The translations under genes and the position numbers were made by a program. Below, one piece after another: positions 22,306 through 34,219 of a stretch of 64,000 bases of DNA (within the stretch, counting starts at the first letter, position 1; each line of letters starts with the position of its first letter). Origin of the DNA: Haematococcus lacustris (Eukaryota > Chlorophyta > Chlorophyceae > Chlamydomonadales > Haematococcaceae); the NCBI GenBank assembly GCA_030144725.1, contig JASKMD010000014.1, positions 5,798,253 through 5,862,252 on the forward strand, written 5' to 3'. The notes beneath the pieces were generated by a model. That model worked only from the letters and a program-made list of their open reading frames with translations, ran no database searches and was not told where the DNA came from.

Positions 22306-25300
22306 ATGTCACCGGACTTGGTGGATTTCTTGATCAAGAGTGGATGTAAGATCCCTCTCTCTTGTGCACCACTTGTTTCCCTACTCCGCTTCTCCGGCCA
22401 TGCTTGCGTAGCTGGCTCATCCCCGCAGGGCAAGCTACGTTTCCTGATGCCCGCCAAGGTGCAGGGTGATGTGCGCTGCAAGGTGCTCGTTGACACGGGT
22501 GCTACTGAGTCATTTGTGGATGCTTCTTTTGCTGACAAACTGGGGGCCCCCGTGCGTCACCAGGATACGGTGCGCATCCGTGTGGCAAATGGTCACAATG
22601 CAGTCATCACCTCACAAGCTTTACTACATCTATGGCTCTACCCTGCCCCATGTGAGCAACTGTGGTTGATGAAGATGCCTGACCTGCTGTGTGGTGTGGA
22701 TGTCATACTGGGTAATGATTGGCTGGACGACCACCAAGCTGTGCTAGATTATGGATCACGGAAGTGCACCATTGTCAGTGGCATAAACAAGCATGAGCTC
22801 ACCGGAGAGGTGCTTGCAGCCATGCCGCCCATGCACGCTGAAGTGCCCAAGCTGACTGCTGCTGCCCTAGGTCAAGCGGAAGCTGAGCTGTTCTTGTCTG
22901 CCAATGAGGCTGAGGCTTTGCTGAACCAAGGTGCCCGTGCCTTTGTCGCCTTGGTGCAATCTGTGCATATGGACGCCATTGCGCATGGTGCGGTGCTGGC
23001 TGCGCTCCAGGAAACGGATGTGCCTCCTCATGTTACTGTCAGGCTGCAAGCCTTGCTTGACAAGTATAGCTCTGTTTTTGCTGAGTTTACAGAACTCCCA
23101 CCTGACCGTGGTGTGGGACACAGCATCAAACTAAAACCTAATGAGCCTATACCACACAGCCGGCCATACAAGCTAAGTCCCATTGAGCAAGCGGAGCTAG
23201 CAAAGCGCATACCGGAGTACATTGCTAAAGGCTGGATTGAGCCTAGTGACTCTCCTTACTCCTCACCGCTGCTGTTTGTGGAAAAGAATGATGGCACACT
23301 ACGCATGTGTGTGGATTTCAGGGTGCTCAACAAGATCACTGTGCGTGACAGGTTTCCACTGCCGCTCATCGATGACCTGTTTGACAAGCTGCAGGGATGC
23401 ACTCTTTTCAGCAGCATGGATTTGCAGAGCGGCTACCATCAGATCCTGATCCCAGCTGAGGACGTACCCAAGACCGCTTTCAGCACCCCCACCGGACATT
23501 ACCAATACAAGGTATTGTGCTTTGGCCTGACTAATGCACCAGCCACCTTTCAACGCGTCATGAACAACATCTTCCATGACCTGCTGGGCAAGTCTGTGCT
23601 GGTGTACTTGGATGACATCCTCATCATGTCACGATCATTGGAAGAGCATTTCATGCATCTTGAGCAGGTGCTACAACGGTTGCATATGCACAAACTGTTT
23701 GCACGCTTGTCAAAGTGCTCTTTTCTGCGGGCCATGCTGAAGTTTCTAGGCCACATAGTTGGCAAAGATGGCATTGCTGTTGATCCAGCCAAGGTTGAGG
23801 CCATTCACAGCTAGCCTGTGCCCAGAACCCTGCTTGCTCTACAAGGGTTCTTGGGGGCTGCCAACTATGTGCGCCGCTTTGTGTTAGGGTTCAGCATGCT
23901 GGCTGCGCCACTCACAGATCTGGTGGGCCATAAAGCCAAGGATTTTGACTGGCAGGCCTGGAACCCGGAGACCTTAGCTGCATTCCAAGCATTGAAGCAT
24001 GCTATTGCCCAAGTACCCATGCTTAAGCTACCTGATCACACGCGCCCATTTGAAGTGTGCTGCGATGCGTCCTTGCTGGGTGTGGGGGCTGTGTTGCTGC
24101 AAGATGACCACCCAGTGGCATACATGAGCAGGAAGTTCTCGGCGGCAGAGTGCAACTACACCACGGGAGAGCAGGAGCTGCTGGCACTGGTGACGGCATG
24201 CAAAGTATGGCGCTGCTATCTTGAAGGTGTGTCATTTGTCTTGGTAACTGACCACATGCCACTAACGTACCTTCACACTCAGAAGGTGCTGTCACGGCGT
24301 CAGGCCAGGTGGATGGAGTACATGGCCAGGTTCAGCTTTGAGATCAAATACAAGCCTGGTGTTGGCAACCCGGCTGACCCACTCAGCCGGTATCCTGTCC
24401 TCGCAATGACTGTGTGGCTCCTGGCCATCACACGCGCTCAGGCTCGCTGTGTGACACCAAAGCACACTGCCAAGTCACCCACACAGCCTGATGCTGATCC
24501 TGTGACGGCGATGCATGCGCCTCCCATGCCACCTTATGCTGATCATGTGATGACAGTGCCTGCAGCACACGAGCCTCCTTCTTATGATGAGGCTGCTGAT
24601 TTGCTGCCACATGGTGATGCTAGCACTAGCTCCAGCTCAGACTCTGACTCGGATGTCAAGATGACTTGCAATATTGAGCCGCCACTCTTTCACCACATCT
24701 CTGTGGCAGACCAACTACGGGCTGGGTATGAAGATGATCCCATGTTCAAAGATCCTGCACAAACTGCTGTTATGAAGCACACAGATGAGGGTTTGTGGAA
24801 GATGGCTGACACTGATGTCTATGTGGTGCCCAACGTGACGGCTCTGCGTGAGCACATCTTGCATGAAGTGCACGATGCCGCTTATAGCGGTCATTCAGGT
24901 ATCACAAAGACTCTGCAACGGCTGCGGGCTGTATTTTGGTGGAGCACCATGAGAGAGGATGTGCGTCACTACGTGGCAAACTGTGATGCATGTCAGCACA
25001 ACAAGGCTGCCACCCAGAAGCCAGGTGGGCTGCTACAACCCCTGTCCGTGCCTGGTTGGAGGTGGGAGAGCATCAGCATGGACTTGATTGTCAAACTGCC
25101 CAAGAGCCATGAGGGTTATGACAGCATATGCGTCTTTGTTGACCGGCTCTCAAAGATGGTGCACTTTGCTCCTTGCAATGAGTCAATGGATGCCATGGGG
25201 TTTGCCAAACTGTTCATCAAGCACATTTTCCGGCTGCATGGCCTGCCACGTGAAGTTATCACTGACCGTGGTGCCCACTTCCACAACCTTTTCTGGGAGG

Positions 25301-26121
25301 GTGTGTGTGAGCAGCTCCACATCAAGCGGTGCTTATCAACTGCTTACCACCCACAGTCAGATGGGCAGACTGAGCGCTACAACAGGGTGCTTGAGGAGAT
25401 GTTGCGTCACTATGTGGGGCCTACACAGAATGACTGGCCTGACCACCTGCCTTGTGCTGAGTTTGCCGTGAACAACAGTTGGCAGGAGTCAATCCAGAAC
25501 ACCCCTTTCTTTGTCAACTTTGGGCAGTCACCGGTGACGCCAGTGTTGCTGGACCTGCCGGCTGGGCGGGTACCTTCTGCCCAAGCTTTCACCAAAGTAT
25601 GGCAAGTGAGTGTGGCAAATGCACGCACAAGCATGGCACGTGCACAAGAACGCATGGCCAGATATGCCAATGCACGCCGACGTCCAGTGCAGTATGTGGT
25701 AGGGCAGCAAGTCTTGCTATCCACACGCAACCTGGCATTGAAGGCTGGTGCGGCGCGTAAGTTGTTGCCTAGGTACATAGGCCCGTTGTTGGTCTCAGCC
25801 TTGGTGGGGCCAGTGGCTGTGAAGCTGGTGTCGCCCGCATGCATGAGCCGGGTGCACCCTGTGTTTCACGTGTCCTTGCTGAAGCCGTACAAAGGCGATG
25901 TCCCACACCTGCCCCCTCCTCTTGAGTGGTTGGATGACAGGCCGGTGTATGAAGTGGAACAGGTGTTGTCGCACAGACGAGTGCGAAACGGGAAGGCTTG
26001 GGCCTACCTACTCAAGTGGAAGGGCTACGGCGTGGAGCACAACACATGGGAGCCGCGCAAGAACCTGACTGGGTGTGCAGAGCTTTTACAGGTGTACAAT
26101 GTCGCGCACAACCTTAAGTAA
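22306..26121 (+). pseudogene. B Pol with one nonsense codon
   Basis: Same frame as Gag; first Met of the separate frame at 22306. Domains in order: aspartic protease (VDTGATESFVD), RT (FSSMDLQSGYHQI, YLDDILI), RNase H ([12 protein letters not shown]), integrase zinc finger (H..H and C..C), integrase core, and chromodomain (YEVEQVL, LKWKGY, HNTWEP), ending LK-stop. TAG at 23812-23814 lies between RT and RNase H where the C copy has TGG (Trp). The rest of the frame is open, so B decayed recently. Confidence 0.92.
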
Positions 26122-26547
26122 ATGGTTGGCATGATGTCAGACCAAGGAAGTGTGGCCTGCAGGTATCCCGTCATGCTCATGAAGTTGCTGCTGGTGCGCA
26201 TGCATGATGCATACATGATGCATGAGTATGATGCATGCATGTCGTGTTGCAGATCACTAACCCATGCATAAGAGTTGCATCCATGCTCCATGCTCGGTCA
26301 ATGAGCTGTTGACACGCATGGTTGCTTGCTGCTGCATGCATGTTGGCATATGGTGCATGCAAGCTAGCCACACATGGTGCATGCATGAAGTTACATGCAC
26401 ATGAAGCACACATGGGTGTGTGGGTGCTAGGCTCGTGCAAGGCCACGGTGTGTTCCGTCGGCTGTGTCCAGCGGCTGACATGATGTCAGACCGCGAGTCG
26501 CCAAGGGTGCGGCGGAGAGGGGAAGCTGCTTTGTAGGAAGGGAGGAA

Positions 26548-26720
26548 TGTTACAGTTGTAGGGCGCATGCAAGTGTGACGTTGGCCATGAGATACCTGGA
26601 CCCTGTAATGGGAACAGTGGGCTCAGAACCCAACGAGCTACCCCGCTCTAAGCTCGTGTATTTGGCATCTAGGCTAGGTCATCCTGTGGGGTGCGTGGCT
26701 GACGATCCCCGCACGTTACA
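26548..26720 (+). repeat. 3' LTR of B
   Basis: 173 bp, identical to the 5' LTR. The bases between the pol stop and this LTR (26122-26547) include short ATGCATG-rich repeats and no gene. Confidence 0.94.
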
Positions 26721-28787
26721 AGCAGGGGCATTGGCCTCAAGGGCACGAGCCACACTAGCTCCCTCCCCCTCACGGGAAAGTTGGGCCCGCCTTCTGGTGA
26801 GCATTGCACACACAGTGGCACTTTCCTGGAGGCCAGTAATTAACCGGGATAAAGGGTCTGCTGGGTTGACAGGACCAGGAATATACTCTAGCTTAAAGTC
26901 AAACCTAGACAGCAGTTCCATCCACCTAGCCTGACGCCTAGACAGATTCTTCTGTGTAGGCAGTGAAATCAAAGGCTTATGGTCGGTGAACAGAGTGAAT
27001 GGCACACCTTCAAGGTAGCAACGCCATTCCTTGCATGCGGTGACAAGAGCAAGCATCTCTTGCTCACCTGTGGTGTAGTTGACCTCAGCAGAGGACAACT
27101 TCTTGCTGAGATAGGCAAGGGGATACCCATCCTGCATCAGGACTGCACCTACTCCTTGGAGTGAGGCGTCACAGTAGACCTGGAAGGGTTGGGTATGATC
27201 TGGCAGGCGCAGCATAGGCACGTTAGCCACAGCAGCTTTGAGCTCATAGAAGGCAAGACGTTCATGGTCAGGCCAGGAGTGCCATGGGAATGTGGCACTG
27301 AGCTTGCCACACAGATCAGTCAGGGGTGCTGAGATGGCACTGAAGTTATGCACAAACTTGCGAACAAAGTTGGCAGCACCCAGGAAGGACTGCAGCTGGG
27401 TCAGGGACGAAGGGACAGGCCAGTCAACAATGGCCCTCACCTTGTCAGGGTCCACAGAGATGGCACCAGCTGAAATCACATGCCCAAGAAACCTGAGGGT
27501 GAGCTGCATGAACTCACATTTGGACATCTTGGCATACAGTTTGTTTTTACGCAGCAGGTCAAAGACAAGGCGTAGGTGCTGCAGGTGCTCAGGTAGAGAC
27601 TTAGACATGACCAGTATGTCATCTAGATACACTAGTTCACACTTGCCCAGGACAGGTGCAAAAGCATCATTCATGACACGTTGGAAGGTGGCAGGGGCAT
27701 TGGTCAGGCCAAAAGACAGCACCTTGAATTGGAAGTGACCTTCAGGGGTCCTGAAGGCCGTCTTGGGGACGTCCTCAGGAGTGATCCTGATCTGGTGGTA
27801 ACCAACTTGGAGGTCCAGGGAGGAGAAGACAGAACACCCTGACAACCTGTCAAACAGATCATCAATCCTGGGCAGAGGGTATTGGTCACGTAGTGTGAGC
27901 TTGTTGAGCTGACGGTAGTCAATGCACATACGTAGCTCACCTGACTTCTTCTGCACAAACAGGATGGGTGCAGCATAGGGGGAGGAGCTGGGCTCAATCA
28001 TACCTTTGCTGAGGTAGTCCTGGATCTGTCTCTTAAGCTCCTCTTGCTCAGGTTTACTGAGGCGGTACATGGGGGTCACAGGTGGACGGGCGTCAGGGAC
28101 CAGGGGTATGGTATGACCCACAGGACGTTCAGGAGGGGTATCAGTGATAGCTTTGATAGCTGCAGGTATGTGTTGGTTGTCTTGGTCACTGGGTGTACCA
28201 GGAGTGGCAGAGGCAGAGCCTTCAGTCATGACTAAAGCAACCACAGCACGGCCTCCTTTAAGGAGCCACCTGGACGCCTGGGTAGCTGAGATTAACTCAG
28301 GTTTGGCTTTGAGAGCATTGATTAAGAATGCAGGGGTTGGTCTTACAGCAGAACATTGCCCAGCATACTTAGGGGCTGCCACAGCAGGACATGGCAGAGT
28401 CACAACAGTCTTGCCAGCAGCAGAAAGAGAAAGGGTTTTACCCTCATAAGAAAGGATTGCCTTGTTGGCAAAAAGCCAGTCATCACCCAGAAGCACATCA
28501 TAACCCTGCACGAAGCTAGGCATGACCGTCAGGTTGCATGTGGCACAGTGGCCAGGTAGACACAGGTCTACAGCAGCAAACTGATGGCATGATAGGGTGG
28601 TGTTGTCAGCCAGGGACCACTGATGTGTTGTGGGGAGAGCAGATAGCAGCAGGGCATGCTTGGAAGCAAATGTTATGCTGATGAAAGAGTGAGTGGCACC
28701 AGTGTCACACAAGAAGTTTGCCAGCAGCCAGCAGCCAATGATGAGCTTTGGAGTACAAGCTCTATGGCAATGCGTGCTTGACAGCAA
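26721..28787 (-). pseudogene. A pol, 5' part: protease, RT, RNase H (cut by B)
   Basis: An open minus-strand frame with protease (LCDTGATHSFIS), RT (CIDYRQLNKL, FSSLDLQVGYHQI, YLDDILVMS), RNase H (YCDASLQGVGAVL, FTDHKPL) and the start of the linker to integrase. It stays open until element B interrupts it at 26720. Proteins of A and B are clearly different lineages of the same clade. Confidence 0.9.
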
Positions 28788-30644
28788 AGTCGGTGCCGAT
28801 CAATGAGTGTGTGGGGTTACAGCATACAGCCAGTCATCACCCAAAGACACATCATACCGCGGTAGGCGGGGCAGCAGACGGCGGAGCCGTGGGAGCTGCA
28901 GGGTAGGCACGGGAAGTGGCGGTGCCACCAGCGCCACCGGCGCGGCCGGAGTGACCAGGCCGGAGTAAGAGTGAGGGCTGCCCGGACGGCGGCGATCTGC
29001 GGACGAACAGCAGCCACAACACTAACACCACCACACTTGCTGGGGGTGACCCCAGAACCAGCAGCAGCTACAATGCCCTTGTGGTTGTCTATGGCTGAAG
29101 CCACAGCATCGTCAAGAGTGGGTTGTGCCAAGGACATGAGGTCCTTTGCCACTGGGCCAATTGGGGGGTGAAGCCCCTATAAACAGTGACCACAGTCAAT
29201 GCCATGTTCATGCACCCTGTACCACACAAAGTGATGGTATTGCTGAGGTTTGTAATGTACTCCTGCAGGGTCACACTTAGAGACATGCACAGCAGCTTAG
29301 AGTTCATTAGCTGGCCATGAGCATGGTTAAGGTCAGTCATAGTCTTCCCCTACCATCTCAATGAAGTGCTTGCAAAGATAGGATGCAGGTATACCCACTG
29401 TGTGTCAAGGCATCTGAATACCTAATGGACTTGAACATGAGGATGGCAGTGCAAGGGCAGGATCAAGGTTATTGTTATCACAGTGCACCTCCAGATCATT
29501 AAGGAAGGTGACAGCACGTTCACCCTGAGCATGGCTGTTATCAGACCAACGCTCAACAGGGGGCAAGCCCCTGTGGGAGTGCACCACAGTGTCAGGTGCC
29601 AGAGGCACAGCAGCAGGTGGGAGTGGGGCAGAGCCACCTGAACACCCAACATACTTCTGACAGATTGCAGCAATAGATGCTGATGGCTTGGGGACAGGCC
29701 TGCTAGGGCTCTGTCCTACGGGAGTCCTGCCATAGGCAGGAGCACCTGGGCCACTGTGGCTTGTGCAACAGTGCATGCAGCACGTGCAACAGATGCAGCA
29801 GCAGCAGTAGTGCATGGAGCATTGTGCACAGCAGGTTGGGCAGCAGGCTGGGCAGCAGAGGTACCATTACCTTCATGGGCTGCAGCATAAGCATGCGGAC
29901 CTGTAGACCCACCTGCAGGCTGGGGACCAGCCTCCTGCAAGCAAGCAGTCTGGGTGCAACAACAGCAACACTGTGCATAGCTGGCTGGGCAGCAGGCTGA
30001 GCAGCAGGCTGGGCAGCAAAGGTGCCATTACCTATAAGGGCTGCAACAGAAGCATGGGGATATGTAGACCCACCTGCAGGCTGGGGACCAGCCTCCTGCA
30101 AGCAAGCAGACTGGGGTACACCAGCATTAGCAGCAGGTCGACGAGCAGTGAAATATTGCATGTCGAAGATGCTAGCCACAGTATTGCAAGGCTGCATTTC
30201 TGCCTGCATGGAGGGCTGATGAGACCGGCTGGGGCGCAAAAGCAAAAGCATCAGCGCGACTTACCCCAGCAGCAACGGCTTCAGCAGCGGCAAGGCTCTG
30301 CGTGAATAGCGCCCAGGAGGTCCTCGCGGGCCAGGAGGCCGGCCGGAGCTGCTCACTAGGCAAGTCCCGCTCGCCAGCTTTTCCGCCACTGTCACGCTCG
30401 CCTGCAAGGTCGACATATCCTACAATGCACGGGCCCGCTCATAGAGAGTCTCCAGATATGCCTTATTCTCGGCCCCATTTCGGCGAGCTCGATGTTTTGT
30501 GTGTTTCGAGGCTTTGTTTAAGAGCGCTTAGCGCGAGCCTAACCCTCTGCAGTGACTGTGTAAGACACGCAAACACTTCGAACCATCTTTTACATGGTCG
30601 AGGCGGAGTGTTTACAGTAATTGGCTTATCGGTCGGAAACCACT
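28788..30644 (-). pseudogene. A gag region, decayed
   Basis: Fragments of a Gag-like protein appear in several frames on the minus strand (ERWSDNSHAQGERAVTFLND near 29500; LLCMSLSVTLQEYITNLSN near 29280; LAQPTLDDAVASAIDNHK near 29100). Frameshifts and stops separate them. A region of imperfect tandem copies with GGCTGGGGACCAGCCTCCTG lies at 29880-30110. No CCHC knuckle survives intact. Confidence 0.65.
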
Positions 30645-30945
30645 TGTAACGTGCAGCCTTATAAAGGCGACGTTGGACCGTTTGAACCATATGTAACACT
30701 GAGCCGGCCGCGAGGGCACTCGAGCCGCGGGCACTGTAACAGTCGGCCACAAGGCACCACCGTGAGAAGGCTAGGGCTTAGAACGGGGCCCCCTGGAATC
30801 GAACCAGTTGTCCTCACAGCTTACGCTGCTAGGCTTTACCTGCCAACTCACACTAATGCGGTGTGACCGATTATCCTGTAGCTGCCTCGGGTTAACCGCG
30901 ACAGCCCAGACGACACTAAGGGACTACGCGGAGCGCGCCCTTACA
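30645..30945 (-). repeat. LTR of A (5' LTR in element orientation)
   Basis: 301 bp, TG...CA, pair of 11216-11516. The B-box-like GGTTCGATTCC lies at 30805-30795 on the minus strand. Confidence 0.93.
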
Positions 30946-31587
30946 AGGTGGTCTCCGCATCGGTGTTTGTGGTTCTTTTGCAGCCAAACGCAGCTAGAAT
31001 TAGTAAAAATGATGCAGAAACTGAGCTGATATGAGTATCACCCCCCACACATGAAACGGCCCACACATCAAGATAACGCGTTTCTGTTTTCCATACACAT
31101 TAGGTGACCACACAAGGAGCCGTGCTGAACTGGCTATTCATCATATGACGTCCTGGTTGGACAGTTATGGCAGCCGGAAAAAGTGCAATTTTAAAGGAAT
31201 CTGACGTTACACGAGGTGCACGCTGTTCGGGTGCAGGGACAGGCTACAAGCCATACCACCACTCTCAACATGTCACCAGCACTAGCACTAGCACTAGAAC
31301 ACATGTTAGGGGGGGTACTGCGCCCGACGAAAATTCAAACATTTGAAAAGCTGGGGCGCTCAGCGCGATAGCTGTTCTCTGATCACAGCCCCACTAAGTA
31401 GGCTATTCCCAACACAACGCGACCTAATCTCTCAGTACCCCCGCCCGCCCCGGCACAGGTGCACATCAGCCCGAGCAGCCCGCTAGCTTCGCTTTGATGA
31501 GCTGCACCGCCCTGCACAAAATTCGCTGTAAAACTCTCAAAGACCGGTCGGACTTTATCAGGGGTGCAGCCAATGGCGGGGGTGACC

Positions 31588-31987
31588 AGCAGCGCTTCAC
31601 TTGGAGCAAGGCCATGCCAACGACCGGCATGCCCCTTTGAGAACGTGTCTTGCACCCAACACTGGCATGTGCTTTGTAGGTGGCCCCAAGCCTCAGATGT
31701 CTCTTGGGCTAGGCTCCGGTTCATGCTTGTGTCCAGCATCAGGCTCCATGAATTCATGGAGTGTTTCATGGAGTGATGACTTGAACTCCCAGCAGCCTGT
31801 AGAACAGAAGTGGGCTGAGTAGGTGTGACAACCCAGTGATGCTGCAGGCTATTGTTGACCAAATCATTAATGACCATGCACAGCCCATGGCCCATGGGTC
31901 AGGTAGCTTTGACTAACAGTGAGGAGAATCAATAGTGCGAACATTGTCTGGTAACATTGCTGGGATGTTGTCTCGGCACATGATGCT
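31588..31987. other. Short spacer between M2 and N
   Basis: 400 bp without a recognised gene; contains the right AGCA and left TGCT duplications. Confidence 0.6.
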
Positions 31988-32581
31988 GGTCACCCCCGCC
32001 ATTGGCCCCGCAATTCACTTTTTGGCACCGTCTTTGATCCGCTGCATGTAATTCTTCCACCATTGGGCTCTACATCTCACAACGGTGTCGCTAGCAGGTT
32101 AGGCCCTCTTTTGTCGATTGTACTGCATTGTCTCGACGACTTGATTAGCTTCGCAATGTCATCCTCCATCTGTTTATATGCGTGTTGCAACAGGAGAGAT
32201 GAATTGGTGGCCGGAGGCATTTCCGTGCCGAGCAGCCTTTGCTGCCGTCGGACTGGCAACTCGCGGTTACATCCCAGGTAAGCACGGGGTGCTGTTTCTT
32301 AGTGCGTTTTGCATACAATGTCAACACATGCAACCAAATCTGCTGACCTCCACAGGTGCTTGGCAGTTGTGAGGATCAGCATCAAACCCACAGCAGCCCA
32401 AGGGTCTTCCAAGCAGGAGTGCAGCAAGGGAATCAGCACTTGAAAACAGTGAGCAAGAGGTGAGTAAGGTTGTAATTTACCTCACCTTGTCTAGGTCAGT
32501 TTGATGTTCATGCGCACACTTGCGCAACGCATGACAGGCATGAACAGCTGAGGGAAGCACACAGCAGTCCCCAACCTGATT

Positions 32582-32755
32582 TGTTACAATTGTAGGGCGC
32601 ATGCAAGTGTGACGTTGGCCAAGAGATACCTGAACCCTGTAATGGGAACGGTGGGCTCAGAACCCAACGAGCTACCCCGCTCTAAGCTCGTGTACTTGGT
32701 ATCTAGCCTAGGTCTAACCTGTGGGGTGCGTGGCTGAGAACTCCCGCACGTTACA
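32582..32755 (+). repeat. 5' LTR of C
   Basis: TGTTACAATTGTAGGGCGCA...CGCACGTTACA, 174 bp, same as 38167-38340, about 90 percent similar to the B LTR by eye. Confidence 0.95.
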
Positions 32756-32929
32756 TTGCTTCCCGACCGATTTGCGCTAGATGGACCAATTGACGAGAGC
32801 GCTTGGTGTAGTGTCGCTCAACGGTATGTCCGAGGTGTAAGCCGCCACAGTTTCCGCCAGCCGCCACCGTTTCCGCCAGCCGCCAGTGAGCCGCCAGTGA
32901 GAAACCCTCGTCGCTGATAGACCCGCGCA

Positions 32930-34174
32930 ATGGCGCTATACAGCAACGACGGAATGCTAACCTCTAATGTTCAACCTCCGTTTTCGTCTCCAATGTCTTA
33001 TGTGCTGGGTCCTGATGGCACTTCCAGATATGTAGCGGTGCAAACGCCTATGCCCCTTTATTACGGCGCAGGACCTCCGCTGACTGACACGGCTATGTCG
33101 ACAATGCCAATGACTCCCGCACCTTTTATGGCCACTGTCCCGTTCACACCCGCGGCGGAGCCGACGGTCGCCGTTTCCCAGTCGCAACTAGCAGCCTTGA
33201 TCAATCTGCTGCAGCAGGCCCAGGTGAGGCCCGAACTTCTGACTGGCTCGCCTGGAATGGGTCCAGCTCATGCTCAAATAGCGCTGAACCCTGCCAAATC
33301 TCGACATCGTCTTGAGGCATGGACTGACAAGTGCATTGAGAGTGGCAGGCGCGCCTCTGCTTTCTGTGATGACTATGAGCTCTACTGCACTGAATGTGGG
33401 TATGACATGTGCACATCTTTTCCATTGTACATCACTGGTGCTGCTCGCAACTGGTGGTATGATGGCATGGTTGAGTCATACCGGCAGTCAAACTTCACTA
33501 TCAACCGTCCGCCATGGTCCTTTGTGCGTACCCAGTTTTTGGCGTACATTGGCGATGATTTGATTGACCATGCTGCTGCTGCTCGTCAACGCCTCATTGG
33601 CACACACAACCGGCTGCATATGTCTGCTGGAATGTCCTTGCAGTCATATGCCACTGAGTTCCGGAACCATGTCGTACGCATGGGTGTCAACCAACTGTCT
33701 GACGTGGTGCAAGTGGATCTGTTTGTGCAAGGCCTGTCTTATGACCTACGTAGCCGGGTTGCTGTAAACCCTTTCTCCGGCCTTGCTTGGTCCCACCTGC
33801 CTGCCGTGATTGCTGCTGCTCAAGGTGCTGAGCGCATGATGATGGCAGTGGCTGCCAGCAATGCTCGTGCCGATGTCGTTGCGCCCATGCAGAACGTCGT
33901 TGCTGCCATTGTGCCGCCCATTGGGAACCACGCTGCCCTTGTTGTCACGGACAACACGATCTGCTATTTCTGCCAGAAGCTTGGTCATGAAGTGGCCACG
34001 TGCCCTGACAGGGCGGCTGGCCGTCCCCGCACTCCTCGCATGCACAATGGTGTTCGCCCGGGACCTACTGGCCCTAGGGGTGTGAGGAAAAACCAGTGGC
34101 AGCGAAGGGGCTCTGTGGCAACTGTGAGCACTCCTGGCATGCCGGCGACACCAGGCCCACCAAGGCACGCCTAG
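32930..34174 (+). CDS. C Gag
   Basis: 414 aa, same length as B Gag. It has the same core (TGAARNWWYDGM) and zinc knuckle CYFCQKLGHEVATC near residue 345. It stops at TAG 34172-34174, and the frame stays open for 15 more codons to the first Met of Pol. Gag would form the cytoplasmic particle and bind the element RNA. Confidence 0.95.
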   Translation: MALYSNDGMLTSNVQPPFSSPMSYVLGPDGTSRYVAVQTPMPLYYGAGPPLTDTAMSTMPMTPAPFMATVPFTPAAEPTVAVSQSQLAALINLLQQAQVRPELLTGSPGMGPAHAQIALNPAKSRHRLEAWTDKCIESGRRASAFCDDYELYCTECGYDMCTSFPLYITGAARNWWYDGMVESYRQSNFTINRPPWSFVRTQFLAYIGDDLIDHAAAARQRLIGTHNRLHMSAGMSLQSYATEFRNHVVRMGVNQLSDVVQVDLFVQGLSYDLRSRVAVNPFSGLAWSHLPAVIAAAQGAERMMMAVAASNARADVVAPMQNVVAAIVPPIGNHAALVVTDNTICYFCQKLGHEVATCPDRAAGRPRTPRMHNGVRPGPTGPRGVRKNQWQRRGSVATVSTPGMPATPGPPRHA

Positions 34175-34219
34175 GAAGTTGCCCAACTGCCTAGTGCACA
34201 GCATGTTGGGACTGACAAG

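Larger units (their letters stand above)
20688..26720 (+). mobile_element. B: Ty3 chromovirus inside A pol, LTRs identical
   Basis: 173-bp LTRs at 20688-20860 and 26548-26720 (TGTTACAG...GTTACA) look identical. The primer-site region TTGGTTCCCGACCG follows the left LTR and the purine run AGGAAGGGAGGAA precedes the right one. Flanks are AGTAG and AGCAG, a 5-bp duplication with one change. Removing B and one flank copy restores the reading frame of A pol, which supports the boundaries. Pol has one nonsense codon, so B needs help to move. Confidence 0.94.
11216..30945 (-). mobile_element. A: Ty3 chromovirus with two insertions, duplication AGGTG
   Basis: Two 301-bp LTRs (11216-11516 and 30645-30945, TG...CA, near identical) are flanked by AGGTG (11211-11215 and 30946-30950). 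The genes run on the minus strand. Next to the right LTR lies the primer site TGGTTTCCGACCGATAAGC (minus strand, 2 bases from the LTR). Next to the left LTR lies the polypurine tract GGGGGGAGGAA. After removing transposon T and element B, A is about 6.3 kb, a normal Ty3 size. Pol has protease, RT, RNase H, integrase and a chromodomain. Gag is badly decayed and pol has a frameshift, so A is dead. Confidence 0.93.
10888..31587 (+). mobile_element. M2: M-family DNA transposon split by retrotransposon A, duplication AGCA
   Basis: The left end GGTCACCCCCGCCATTGG at 10888 and its inverse ending at 31587 are flanked by AGCA (10884-10887 and 31588-31591). Without the 19.7-kb insertion (11216-30945 plus one AGGTG) the element is about 970 bp and aligns with M1 at both ends and in the middle (ATGAAACGGCCCACACAT, then GACGTCCTGGTTGGAC). 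It has no coding capacity and is the outermost shell of a nested set. Confidence 0.9.
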
